The notes under the pieces: generated by a model
What the model was told of the DNA's origin: nothing
Database searches by the model: none
Seen by the model: the letters and a program-made list of their open reading frames with translations, nothing else
Position numbers and translations under genes: made by a program
DNA from: Streptomyces gelaticus
GTDB taxonomy: Bacteria > Actinomycetota > Actinomycetes > Streptomycetales > Streptomycetaceae
DNA: 64,000 nucleotides
Direction: 5' to 3'
NCBI RefSeq assembly: GCF_014649535.1
Contig: NZ_BMTF01000011.1
Span: 124,001 to 188,000, forward strand
Shown: positions 24,365 to 32,293 of the stretch, one piece after another
How the letters are laid out: the number at the start of each line of letters is the position of its first letter
How positions within the stretch are numbered: the first letter of the stretch is position 1

Positions 24365-25288
24365 ATGCGCGAAGTCGAGTACCGGAGCAGTGGGGTTCCG
24401 TTGGAGGAGTATGAACTCACGCGCGGGGACCACCGCCGTCAGAAGCAGAGCAAGGAGATCAGCGAGTGGGCTCGGCGTCAGGTCGAGGAGGACTACGCCA
24501 AGTGCCGGGCAGATCCGGAGAGGGCGGAGCGTCGTCGCCAGGCGTTCGAGAACGTCGCGAAGCTGATGCAGTCCTTCAAGAAAGCCGACCACGAGATCAT
24601 GCGGTGGCGTGTACGGCTGTACTGCGGCCACATCATCGAGACGGAGGCGCACTACACGTATCCCGACCCCCTCTCGGCCGGGTCATACGGCAGGCGATGC
24701 TCTGAGTGTGGGAAAGACCGGCAAACAATCGTGGGCTTCGAACCCAGCTCCTGGGTCAGGATCCCCCGCTTCGACCACACCCCGTCCGAACGGCTCCGCT
24801 TCGTCCTCAGCGGCGGCCAGCCACACCGGGCGAGCGAATCGGCCGACACCCCCGGCCACTCCCTCGAAGAGCAGCTCGCCGAGATCTCCCAAGAGGTCAC
24901 TCTCCGCGGCGAGGCCGCTGAACGCAGACGCCAGGACGAGATCGAAGCGGCACGCCAGAAGCGCATCCGCTGGGAAGCCGCCATGGAAGAAGCCCGCATC
25001 CGGTATGCGGAGGCATACTGCATCAGGCACCTCGAAGCGCAGGAAGCGGCTTGGCGCCACGCCACCGGATTGACCGAGTACGTGAGCGCTGTGCGCGTGC
25101 GAGTCGAGGCCATGCCGCCGGGGCAGGCCAGAACCGACGCTGAAGCATGGATCAGCTGGGCAGCGACCACCGTCGAGCGCCTCGACCCGCTGAGCTCACC
25201 ACCCCGGTTGCCCGACGTCCCCGAACCGCGAGCCGACGACCTAAGGCCCTTCCTCGGGCACTGGAGCCCTTACGGACCGACCTCTTGA
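24365..25288 (+). CDS. Unknown protein with Zn-ribbon-like motif and coiled coil
   Basis: This 307-residue protein was not assigned to a named family. The N-terminal 80 residues are highly charged and helical. Residues about 85-120 carry four potential zinc ligands: LYCGHIIETEAH and then RRCSECGKDRQTIVGFEP. Residues about 160-240 form a charged coiled coil (EAAERRRQDEIEAARQKRI). The C-terminus is WISWAATTVERLDPL, then LRPFLGHWSPYGP, a tail I recall from other actinobacterial hypothetical proteins. The ATG at 24365 was preferred because the upstream 19 residues look non-coding. It lies between the Wadjet operon and an IS, so it belongs to the accessory region. A nucleic-acid or protein-binding role is plausible but unproven. 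Confidence 0.65.
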   Translation: MREVEYRSSGVPLEEYELTRGDHRRQKQSKEISEWARRQVEEDYAKCRADPERAERRRQAFENVAKLMQSFKKADHEIMRWRVRLYCGHIIETEAHYTYPDPLSAGSYGRRCSECGKDRQTIVGFEPSSWVRIPRFDHTPSERLRFVLSGGQPHRASESADTPGHSLEEQLAEISQEVTLRGEAAERRRQDEIEAARQKRIRWEAAMEEARIRYAEAYCIRHLEAQEAAWRHATGLTEYVSAVRVRVEAMPPGQARTDAEAWISWAATTVERLDPLSSPPRLPDVPEPRADDLRPFLGHWSPYGPTS

Positions 25289-25410
25289 GCGCCCGCTCCG
25301 CCAACGTCCGGCCCGCCGAACTTCGGCATGCAGGGACTCGGCTTAGAGGTCACGCGGATAGGTGCGGTTGGGGATACCGGCGGCAGATCGGGCAACAGTC
25401 CCGGTGATCA

Positions 25411-26320
25411 TGGAGTTGCAACGCTCTGTGATCACTGAGGAGACCTGTGCCTGTGCTGCCGTCGTGGCTCACCGAACCGCTCTGGGACCAGTTCGCGCTC
25501 CTGCTGCCCGCGCGGCCGGTCTATCACCCGGACCATCCGCTGGGCTGCCACCGTCGGCGCATCAGTGACCGGGTCGTCTTCGACAAGGTGCTGCAACTGC
25601 TGCGTTTCGGCTGTTCCTACGAGGCGATAGCGGATACGACGTGCTCGGCCACCACGTTCCGCAGCCGTCGCGATGAGTGGATACGACTGGGCGTTTTCGC
25701 CGAGTTCAAGCGGATCGCCCTGGAGTGCTACGACCGGATCGTCGGCCTCGTCCTGGACCGGATCGCCGTCGACGGCGCCATCACCAAGGCTCCCGGAGGC
25801 GGCGAAGTAACCGGGCATTCGCCGGTCGACCGCGGCAAACAGGGCCTGAAACGTTCTGGCATGACGGATGGTTACGGCATTCCGTTGGGCCGCGTCCTGG
25901 CCGGAGCCAATCGCCACGACTCCCCGCTGCTCGCCCCGACCCTGGACCTGCTGGACGACCTCGGACCCCTGCCCGACGACATCACCGTGCACCTGGACGC
26001 CGGCTACGACTCCGACAAGACCCGCGCCCTGCTCGCCGAACGCGGCCTGCACGGCCGGATCGCGCACAAGGGCGAGAAGGCGCCGATCCAGGCCAGCCAG
26101 AGGTGGCACGTGGAGCGTACCCACGCCTGGCAGAACGCCTTCCAGCGCCTCGCCCGCTGCTATGAGCGCCGGGCCGTCGTCATCGACGCGTTCTTCGACC
26201 TCGCCGACACCGTCATCACCGTCCGCAGCGTGATCCGCCGGGCGTGGATGACCCACCGCTGGGACGGACGACCGCACCGCCGCCCATGACTGCACACCAA
26301 CGGCAACACCGTTGCAGGTG
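25411..26320 (+). mobile_element. IS5-family insertion sequence (ends approximate)
   Basis: One transposase gene occupies the element. The ends are estimated. TGCAACG at 25417-25423 and its complement CGTTGCA at 26310-26316 flank the gene and may be part of imperfect terminal inverted repeats, with GATCA-containing sequences just outside both. No clean target duplication could be identified. The right end abuts the broken tail of a WD40 gene, so the element has inserted into or recombined with a WD40 locus. Confidence 0.6.
25447..26289 (+). CDS. IS5-family transposase, intact
   Basis: This 280-residue DDE transposase lies in a single frame with no programmed frameshift. The N-terminal IS5-type DNA-binding part includes LTEPLWDQFALLLP and FGCSYEAIADTTCSATTFR. 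The catalytic residues are Asp109 in AVDGAITKAPGGG, Asp184 in VHLDAGYDSDKTR and Glu223 in RWHVERTHAWQN. The GTG at 25447 is the likely start, with GAGGAG ten bases upstream. All catalytic residues are present, so the enzyme may be active. Confidence 0.85.
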   Translation: MPVLPSWLTEPLWDQFALLLPARPVYHPDHPLGCHRRRISDRVVFDKVLQLLRFGCSYEAIADTTCSATTFRSRRDEWIRLGVFAEFKRIALECYDRIVGLVLDRIAVDGAITKAPGGGEVTGHSPVDRGKQGLKRSGMTDGYGIPLGRVLAGANRHDSPLLAPTLDLLDDLGPLPDDITVHLDAGYDSDKTRALLAERGLHGRIAHKGEKAPIQASQRWHVERTHAWQNAFQRLARCYERRAVVIDAFFDLADTVITVRSVIRRAWMTHRWDGRPHRRP

Positions 26321-26553
26321 ATCGTGGTCTCGGTGGGCCGGTGGCTGCGGCTGACCGGCCCCGCCACGGGCCGCCGTATCGGTCCCCTGCTGTCCAGCCG
26401 CACCCGACCGGTCACCACGGTCGCGACAGCCGTGACGGACGGCCGCCCCGTCGCTGTCAGTGGCAGCGATGACGGAACAGTACGCGTATGGGACCTGACC
26501 ACCCACCGGCAGACAGGACCGGCACTGACCTTCCCCGCACCCGTAGGGCTGGC
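26312..26553 (+). pseudogene. Tail fragment of a broken WD40-repeat gene
   Basis: The frame encodes the C-terminal part of a WD40 protein: ATGRRIGPLL, then VTTVATAVTDGRPVAVSGSD and TVRVWDLTTHRQTGPALTFP. It is homologous to the last blade of the intact WD40 gene just downstream, with 67 identical bases (26475-26541 equals 28000-28066). The N-terminal part is missing at the IS end. The frame loses similarity right after FPAP, so the normal C-terminus is lost too. The following bases 26554-26804 show no recognisable gene. Confidence 0.75.
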
Positions 26554-26804
26554 CCGGGGCGGTTCGTCCTGGTCCTGCTCGTGGCCCTGCGTGCGAATCG
26601 ACGGCGCCGGGGTCCGTATGCGCCCCGGGCGGTTCCACACGGTTCCACACCGTGGGATGCGGCACGGTCGGGAAGGCGGGAACTTGCGGGGGCAGGCCGG
26701 GCTTGGGGGTCCTGGTCGGGTCGTGGTGCGGCTGGCCGGCTGCTGCCGGCGGTGAGTGCTGTGGGTGTGTGGCTGTTTCGGGGCCGTGGTTATCAGTAGA
26801 TGTA

Positions 26805-26818
26805 CGTAACGGGTTACG
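26805..26818. promoter_or_regulatory. Short palindrome upstream of the WD40 gene
   Basis: CGTAAC and GTTACG are perfect 6-bp arms separated by GG, 65 bases before the WD40 start codon. Local GC is lower here (TATCAGTAGATGTACGTAAC), as expected for a promoter. It may be an operator, but no regulator gene is adjacent. Confidence 0.35.
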
Positions 26819-26882
26819 GATCTTCCGCGTGAGGGTTTACCGGGGCCGGTGGGTGTCGGTGGGGGCGTCTACGGTGCTGGTT

Positions 26883-28151
26883 ATGAGTAACGGTGCGCGT
26901 GAGGGTGGTTCGGCAACGGCTCTGTCCGGGGCGGGTGCCTGGTGGTCGGATCCGGGGTTGCTGGTGAACGGTGATCCGGATCATGTGTGGGGGTTGCTGG
27001 ATTCGGGGGTGGGTTCGGGGGCGCGGTTGGCGGCGGCGGTGTATCGGGCGTCGGCGCATGTGCATCGGGGAGCGACACCTGGGGTGCGGCGGCAGTTGCT
27101 GGCGTTGGACGCGGCCCGGTACGGGGACCGGGACCTGTCGGCGCGGATCAGTGCCGTGCCGGTGGAGGGTGAACCGGCGGCGCGGTGGAGGGTGGACTGG
27201 GCCACCGGTAGCAATGTCGATGCCCCGTTCCGGCGTGCGTTCACCGGTCACGACCGCGAGGTGTCGGCGGTGGCGACGGGGGTGGTGGACGGCCGCCCCA
27301 TCACCGTCACCGCCAGCCGGGACAAGTCGGCGCGGGTGTGGGACCTGGCCACCGGACAGCAGGTCGGCGAACCCCTCACCGGCCACACCGGCTGGGTGCG
27401 GGCAGTGGCGACGGCGGTGGTGGACGGCCGCCCCATCACCGTCACTGCCAGCAACGATAAGACGGTGCGGGTCTGGGACCTGACCACCGGACAGCAGGTC
27501 GGCGAACCCCTCACCGGCCACACCGGCTCGGTGCGGGCAGTGGCGACGGCGGTGGTGGACGGCCGCCCCATCGCCGTCACCAGCAGCAACGATAAGACGG
27601 TGCGGGTCTGGGACCTGACCACTGGGAAGAAGGTCGGCAAACCCCTGACCGGTCACACCGGCTGGGTGCGGGCGGTGGCGACGGCGGTGGTGGACGGCCG
27701 CCCCATCGCCGTCACCAGCAGTCGGGACAGGTCGGTGTGGGTGTGGGACCTGGCCACCGGGAAGCAGGTCGGTGAACCCCTGACCGGTCACGACGGCGAG
27801 GTGTTGGCGGTGGCGACGGGGGTGGTGGACGGCCGCCCCATTGCCGTCACCAGCAGCAACGATGAGACGGTGCGGGTGTGGGACCACACCACCGGGAAGC
27901 AGGTCGGCGAACCCCTCACCGGTCACACCGGCTGGATGCCGACGGTGGCTACGGGGGTGATGGACGGCCGCCCCATAGCGGTCACCGGCAGCGACGACCG
28001 AACAGTACGCGTATGGGACCTGACCACCCACCGGCAGACAGGACCGGCACTGACCTTCCCCGCACCGATAGAGGCGGTGGCGGTGACACCGCACAACACC
28101 CACCTGACCGTCGCCTTCGGCCACGACATCGCGACCCTGTCCCCCCACTGA
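26883..28151 (+). CDS. WD40-repeat protein with near-identical blades
   Basis: This protein of 422 residues has two parts. Residues 1-119 are a helical N-terminal region (AWWSDPGLLVNGDPDHVWGL, then RLAAAVYRASAHVHRG and VRRQLLALDAARYGDRDL) without a recognised enzymatic motif. Residues 120-389 are six WD40 blades of exactly 45 residues, each with GH at the start and VWDL/VWDH near the end. A degenerate seventh blade ends in IATLSPH. The blades are almost identical to one another, differing mainly at a few positions such as the residue after TGH and the ASRDK/SSNDK loop. WD40 propellers bind proteins or other ligands. The ATG at 26883 is used because the upstream frame has no coding character. 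It lacks an STAND or kinase domain of its own, so it may act as a stand-alone sensor or scaffold. Confidence 0.78.
   Translation: MSNGAREGGSATALSGAGAWWSDPGLLVNGDPDHVWGLLDSGVGSGARLAAAVYRASAHVHRGATPGVRRQLLALDAARYGDRDLSARISAVPVEGEPAARWRVDWATGSNVDAPFRRAFTGHDREVSAVATGVVDGRPITVTASRDKSARVWDLATGQQVGEPLTGHTGWVRAVATAVVDGRPITVTASNDKTVRVWDLTTGQQVGEPLTGHTGSVRAVATAVVDGRPIAVTSSNDKTVRVWDLTTGKKVGKPLTGHTGWVRAVATAVVDGRPIAVTSSRDRSVWVWDLATGKQVGEPLTGHDGEVLAVATGVVDGRPIAVTSSNDETVRVWDHTTGKQVGEPLTGHTGWMPTVATGVMDGRPIAVTGSDDRTVRVWDLTTHRQTGPALTFPAPIEAVAVTPHNTHLTVAFGHDIATLSPH
27240..28049 (+). repeat. Six tandem 135-bp repeats encoding WD40 blades
   Basis: Six direct repeats of 135 bases run without interruption (27240, 27375, 27510, 27645, 27780, 27915). 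By eye they are very similar at the nucleotide level, including synonymous positions, which implies recent amplification or ongoing gene conversion. The GTGGTGGACGGCCGCCCCAT core is unchanged in five of the six copies. Confidence 0.9.
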
Positions 28152-28696
28152 CCAACCAGCCCAACCGGCCCGTCCAGTCCATACAGCCCTGGCGGGCCGG
28201 CCCGCCCGACGCCATGACCGCCCACCCGCCGGAAGCCGTCCGGCGAAACCCAACAACACGGACCGTACCCACGGTTCGCCCGATCCACTGCCCCGCACCG
28301 GGCCGACGACCACCCACGCGGATGGCTGGGGAACCGAGGACAGCACGTCCCTGTCCAACCGGGCAACAACGCCGAGAACCGCTCCCACAACGGCGAGGAC
28401 AGTGACAACGGCAGAACAGGCCCCCCCGGTGATCACAGAGTGTCGCGACTCCGGGACCACCCGGAACTGTGCCCGCCCTACCACCAGCGCCGGCCCCATC
28501 ACCAATCCGCGCGAGTTCTTATTGTCTTCAAGTCTCTGCAAAGACAGCCCGCGGGAGCGCGCCCTCCAACTGGCACGACCTGCACGGTCAGTCAGGTGAC
28601 ACCCCGTCAGAACGGGCGTCACGAGCGTCATTTCAGCGTCAAGATGTCGCCCGTAACGTCCACAACGCGCATAATGCACACGCACGAAACCGCAGG
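28152..28696. other. Intergenic region at the accessory/core boundary, 545 bases
   Basis: This region lies between the convergent ends of the WD40 gene and the RNA methyltransferase gene. No coding frame with Streptomyces codon use was seen. GTGATCACAGAG at 28429-28440 is an inverted copy of CTCTGTGATCAC at 25424-25435, next to the IS left end. No tRNA or clear attachment site is present. Confidence 0.5.
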
Positions 28697-30025
28697 TCAG
28701 GAGCCCTTCGCGACCGGCTCAAGCACCGCAACGCACTCCACATGATGCGTCATCGGAAACAGATCGAACGCCCGCAGCGTCCGCACCCGGTACCCGCCCT
28801 CGCGGAAGTACGCCAGGTCGCGCGCGAGGGCCGCCGGGTCGCAGGCGACGTAGGCGATGCGGCGGGCGCCGAGGCCCGTCAGGTGTTTGACGACCTGCTT
28901 GCCGGCGCCGGCGCGGGGCGGGTCGAGGACGATCAGGTCGCACTCGGTGATGCCGGTGCGCGGGAGGATCTGGTCGACCTTGCCGTGTTCGATGCGGACC
29001 CGGTCCAGGTCCTTCAGGTTGTGGCGAGCGTCCTCGACGGCGCGCTTGCCGGACTCGATGCCGAGGACGGCGCCCTTTTCGCCGATGCGCTGGCCGATGG
29101 CGCCGGCGAAGAGGCCGACGCCGCAGTAGAGGTCGAGGGCCATGTCGTTCTTGCGGGGCAGAAGGCCCTGCATGACGGCGCGGACCAGGGTGTTGGCGGC
29201 CTGCGGGTGGACCTGCCAGAAGCCGCCGGAGCCGACGCGGTAGGTGCGGTCGTCGGCGCGCTCGCGGACGAAGGCGCGGCCGTGCACCCGGTGGACACCG
29301 CCGTCGCGCTCGTCGACGCGCATCACCGAGACGGGCTTGTCGAGCTCGACCAGGGGCAGCCGGCCCCCGGGCCTCGGGGTGAGGATGACCTGGCGGTCGT
29401 GGGAGCCCGTGGCGGCGATGGCCTCCACCGTGGCCATGCCGGGCCAGTCCCGCTTCTCGATGCCGAGCTCCGTGACGCCGGGAGCCGCGATCAGGCAGCG
29501 TTCGACCGGCTCCACGTCGTGCGAGCGGTGCCTGCGCAGGCCGACCTTGCCGTCCTCGTCGATGGCGTACTGGACGCGGGTGCGCCAGGCGGGCACCTCG
29601 CCCGCCGGGAGCTTGTCGCCCTCGGCCGGCATGACGGTGCCGTCCCAGCCCGCCTCCTCGGGGGTGAGGCCCGCGAGGCGCTGGAGCTGTTCGGCGATCA
29701 CTTCGCCCTTGAGCCGGCGCTGGGCGCCGGGCTTGGCGTGCTGCCAGTCGCAGCCGCCGCACTTGCCGGGACCGGCGTACGGGCAGGGCGCCTCGACGCG
29801 GTCCTTGGACGCCTCGATGATCCGTACCGCGTCGGCGCGCAGGAAGCGGGAGTCGCTCTCGCCCTCGGTGACCCTGGCGATCACCTTCTCGCCCGGGAGC
29901 GTGTGCCGTACGAAGAGGACCCGGCCCTCCGAGGTGCGTGCGATGCAGTGGCCGCCGTGTGCGACGGGGCCGACCTCGACCTCGTACTCCTCCCCGACCA
30001 GCGACGACGTGGGTTCGTTCTGCAT
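28697..30025 (-). CDS. TRAM-domain class I SAM-dependent RNA methyltransferase (TrmA/RlmD-like)
   Basis: The product has 442 residues and resembles the 23S rRNA or tRNA uridine-C5 methyltransferases. A TRAM domain (about 10-68) precedes a cysteine cluster for an iron-sulfur centre (CPYAGPGKCGGCDWQHA). The SAM-binding motif is ALDLYCGVGLFAG. Further motifs are LIVLDPPRAG and the catalytic cysteine in YVACDPAALARDL. The ATG at 30025 has TGGAG ten bases upstream, and the 15 preceding in-frame residues look non-coding. The KimA-like permease gene lies upstream on the same strand, and the same pairing occurs in mycobacteria (from memory), but a strong hairpin separates the two genes. The exact RNA target cannot be told from sequence alone. 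Confidence 0.88.
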   Translation of the reverse strand: MQNEPTSSLVGEEYEVEVGPVAHGGHCIARTSEGRVLFVRHTLPGEKVIARVTEGESDSRFLRADAVRIIEASKDRVEAPCPYAGPGKCGGCDWQHAKPGAQRRLKGEVIAEQLQRLAGLTPEEAGWDGTVMPAEGDKLPAGEVPAWRTRVQYAIDEDGKVGLRRHRSHDVEPVERCLIAAPGVTELGIEKRDWPGMATVEAIAATGSHDRQVILTPRPGGRLPLVELDKPVSVMRVDERDGGVHRVHGRAFVRERADDRTYRVGSGGFWQVHPQAANTLVRAVMQGLLPRKNDMALDLYCGVGLFAGAIGQRIGEKGAVLGIESGKRAVEDARHNLKDLDRVRIEHGKVDQILPRTGITECDLIVLDPPRAGAGKQVVKHLTGLGARRIAYVACDPAALARDLAYFREGGYRVRTLRAFDLFPMTHHVECVAVLEPVAKGS

Positions 30026-30057
30026 GAGGGGGTGGCTCCAGAGATCAAGGGAAAAAC

Positions 30058-30100
30058 GGCCGGACAACAACCCACGAGTCTACGTGGGTGTCGTCCGGCC
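30058..30100 (-). terminator. GC-rich hairpin after the KimA-like gene
   Basis: GGCCGGAC...CCCACG pairs with CGTGGG...GTCCGGCC over about 18 bases around a 6-7-base loop. It sits between the permease stop (30132) and the methyltransferase start (30025) on the minus strand. It fits a terminator or an attenuator that reduces read-through into the methyltransferase. Confidence 0.65.
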
Positions 30101-30131
30101 GCTTACCACGAGCGGAAACGGACAGGGGCGG

Positions 30132-32180
30132 TCAGCTCCTGCCGCTGGGTTCCTTGGGCCTGCGCTCCACGGGGCCGCGGCGCACCGAGCCGGGCGCGTT
30201 CCATTCGGCGCGCTTCCTGGCACGCTTCTTGGCCGCCTCGGAGGACTCCAGCTGATACGGCACGGAGGTCACCATGACGCCCGGGGTGAAGAGCAGTCGC
30301 CCCTTGAGGCGCAGGGCGCTCTGGTTGTGGAGAAGGTGCTCGTACCAGTGGCCGACCACGTACTCCGGGATGTACACGCTCACGACATCGCGCGGGCTCT
30401 CCCGGCGCAGGCCCTTCACGTAGTCGATGACCGGGCGGGTCACCTCGCGGTACGGGGAGTCGAGGATCTTCAGTGGGATGTCGATGCCGCGCCGCTCCCA
30501 GTCGTCCTTGAGCGCCTTGGTCTCGGCCGGGTCGACGCTGATGGAGAGCGCCTCCAGCCGGTCGGAGCGGATCAGCTTGACGTAGGCGAGGGCGCGCAGG
30601 GTGGGCCGGTGGAGCTTGGAGACCAGGACGATCGAGTGGACCCTGGAGGGCCGGATCGTCTCGTCGGACGGGGTTTCGTCGGCGGCGATCTCCTCGGCGA
30701 CCCGGTCGTAGTGCTTCCGGATCGCGGTCATCGTCGCGAAGAAGATACACATGCCGAGCAGGGCGACCCAGGCACCGTGGGTGAACTTGGTGACCATGAC
30801 GACCACGAGGACGAGGCCGGTCAGGAAGGCGCCGAAGGCGTTGATCGCGCGGGAGCGGATCATGTGGCGGCGCTTCTCGGCGTCCTTCTCGGTGGCCAGG
30901 TGGCGGTTCCAGTGGCGGACCATGCCGATCTGGCTGAGCGTGAAGGACACGAACACGCCGACGATGTAGAGCTGGATCAGCCGGGTCGAGTCGGCGCCGT
31001 AGACGACGACGAGCATGGCGGCCGCGCCGGCGAGCAGCACGATGCCGTTGGAGAAGGCGAGGCGGTCGCCGCGGGTGTGCAGCTGGCGCGGCAGGTAGCG
31101 GTCCTGGGCGAGGATCGAGCCGAGCACCGGGAAGCCGTTGTACGCCGTGTTCGCCGCGAGGAACAGCACCAGGGCGGTGGCCGCGGCGAGCACGATGAAC
31201 AGGAAGCTGCCGTTGCCGAAGACGGCCTCGGCGACCTGCGTGATCACCGGGTCCTGCACATAGTCGGGGCCGACCGGCACACCGCCCTTGAGCAGGTTGT
31301 GCGCCGGGTTCTCGGCCATCCGGACATCGGTGACCAGGGCGAGGGCGATGATGCCGACGAGCATGGTGATGGCGAGCGCGCCCATCATCGTCAGCGTCGT
31401 CGCCGCGTTCTTGGACTTGGGCTTACGGAAGGCCGGGACGCCGTTGGAGACCGCCTCGACGCCGGTGAGCGCGGCACAGCCGGAGGAGAAGGCACGCAGC
31501 AGCAGGAAGACGAGGGCGAAGCCCGCGAGGCCCTCCTGCTCCGCCTTGATGTGGAAGCCGGCGGTGGGCGCGCGCATGGTGTCGCCGAGCACGAGAGCGC
31601 GGAAGGCACCCCACGCGATCATGATGAAGACGCCCACGACGAACACGTACGTCGGAATCGCGAAGAGCGACCCGGACTCCTTGACGCCGCGCAGGTTCAT
31701 CAGTGTCAGCAGCAGGATCACGGCGACGGCGCACAGCACCTTGTGCTCGACCACGAACGGGATCGCCGAGCCCAGGTTCTCGATACCGGAGGTGATGGAG
31801 ACGGCGACGGTGAGGACGTAGTCCACGAGCAGCGCGCTGGCGACCGTCAGGCCGGCCTTGGGGCCGAGGTTGGTGGTGGCGACCTCGTAGTCGCCGCCGC
31901 CGCTGGGGTACGCGTGCACGTTCTGCCGGTACGACGCCACCACGGTGAACATCACCACCACGACCGCCAGGGCGATCCACGGGCTGAAGTGGTACGCCGA
32001 CACGCCCGCGACAGACAGGACGAGCAGAACCTCGCCAGGCGCGTAGGCAACGGAGGACAGGGCGTCGGAGGCGAAGACGGGAAGGGCGATGCGCTTCGGC
32101 AGGAGCGTTTCTCCGAGCCGGTCACTGCGCAGTGCCCGTCCGATCAGAATCCGTTTGGGCAGGTCGGTCAGTTTGGACAC
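30132..32180 (-). CDS. APC-superfamily permease, KimA-like potassium importer candidate
   Basis: This 682-residue protein has about 12 membrane segments and a C-terminal cytosolic domain of about 200 residues. The overall plan resembles Bacillus KimA rather than an amino acid permease. The three residues reported to coordinate K+ in KimA (Asp36, Tyr43, Asp117) are matched with a constant offset of three: Asp39 and Tyr46 in SDALSSVAYAPGE, and Asp120 in LLVDYVLTVAVS. The C-terminal domain also has the KimA-like HLLHNQSALRLKGRLLF. The GTG at 32180 gives the familiar start MSKLTDLPKRILIGRALRSD. A GTG 15 codons upstream is possible but unlikely. In mycobacteria the homologue lies next to ceoB/ceoC; here acdS and a gntR gene intervene. 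The substrate call is inference from recalled KimA sequence. Confidence 0.75.
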   Translation of the reverse strand: MSKLTDLPKRILIGRALRSDRLGETLLPKRIALPVFASDALSSVAYAPGEVLLVLSVAGVSAYHFSPWIALAVVVVMFTVVASYRQNVHAYPSGGGDYEVATTNLGPKAGLTVASALLVDYVLTVAVSITSGIENLGSAIPFVVEHKVLCAVAVILLLTLMNLRGVKESGSLFAIPTYVFVVGVFIMIAWGAFRALVLGDTMRAPTAGFHIKAEQEGLAGFALVFLLLRAFSSGCAALTGVEAVSNGVPAFRKPKSKNAATTLTMMGALAITMLVGIIALALVTDVRMAENPAHNLLKGGVPVGPDYVQDPVITQVAEAVFGNGSFLFIVLAAATALVLFLAANTAYNGFPVLGSILAQDRYLPRQLHTRGDRLAFSNGIVLLAGAAAMLVVVYGADSTRLIQLYIVGVFVSFTLSQIGMVRHWNRHLATEKDAEKRRHMIRSRAINAFGAFLTGLVLVVVMVTKFTHGAWVALLGMCIFFATMTAIRKHYDRVAEEIAADETPSDETIRPSRVHSIVLVSKLHRPTLRALAYVKLIRSDRLEALSISVDPAETKALKDDWERRGIDIPLKILDSPYREVTRPVIDYVKGLRRESPRDVVSVYIPEYVVGHWYEHLLHNQSALRLKGRLLFTPGVMVTSVPYQLESSEAAKKRARKRAEWNAPGSVRRGPVERRPKEPSGRS

Positions 32181-32293
32181 GCAGAGGATCGTAAGCGTTC
32201 CGTATGGAAGTCGCAGACGCACCACCCGCGTGGCCCCGCAATCTCCTGCACTCGGGCCGAAAAAGACGCGAAATCCTTAACGAAATCCTTGCA

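Noticed and set aside
27240..28049. Regular repeats considered as a CRISPR-like array
   Set aside because: The period is 135 bases with no unique spacers, and the repeats are in-frame coding sequence for WD40 blades.
28152..28696. Possible tRNA or attachment site at the accessory/core boundary
   Set aside because: No cloverleaf, CCA end or matching direct repeat at the other side of the accessory region was found by eye.
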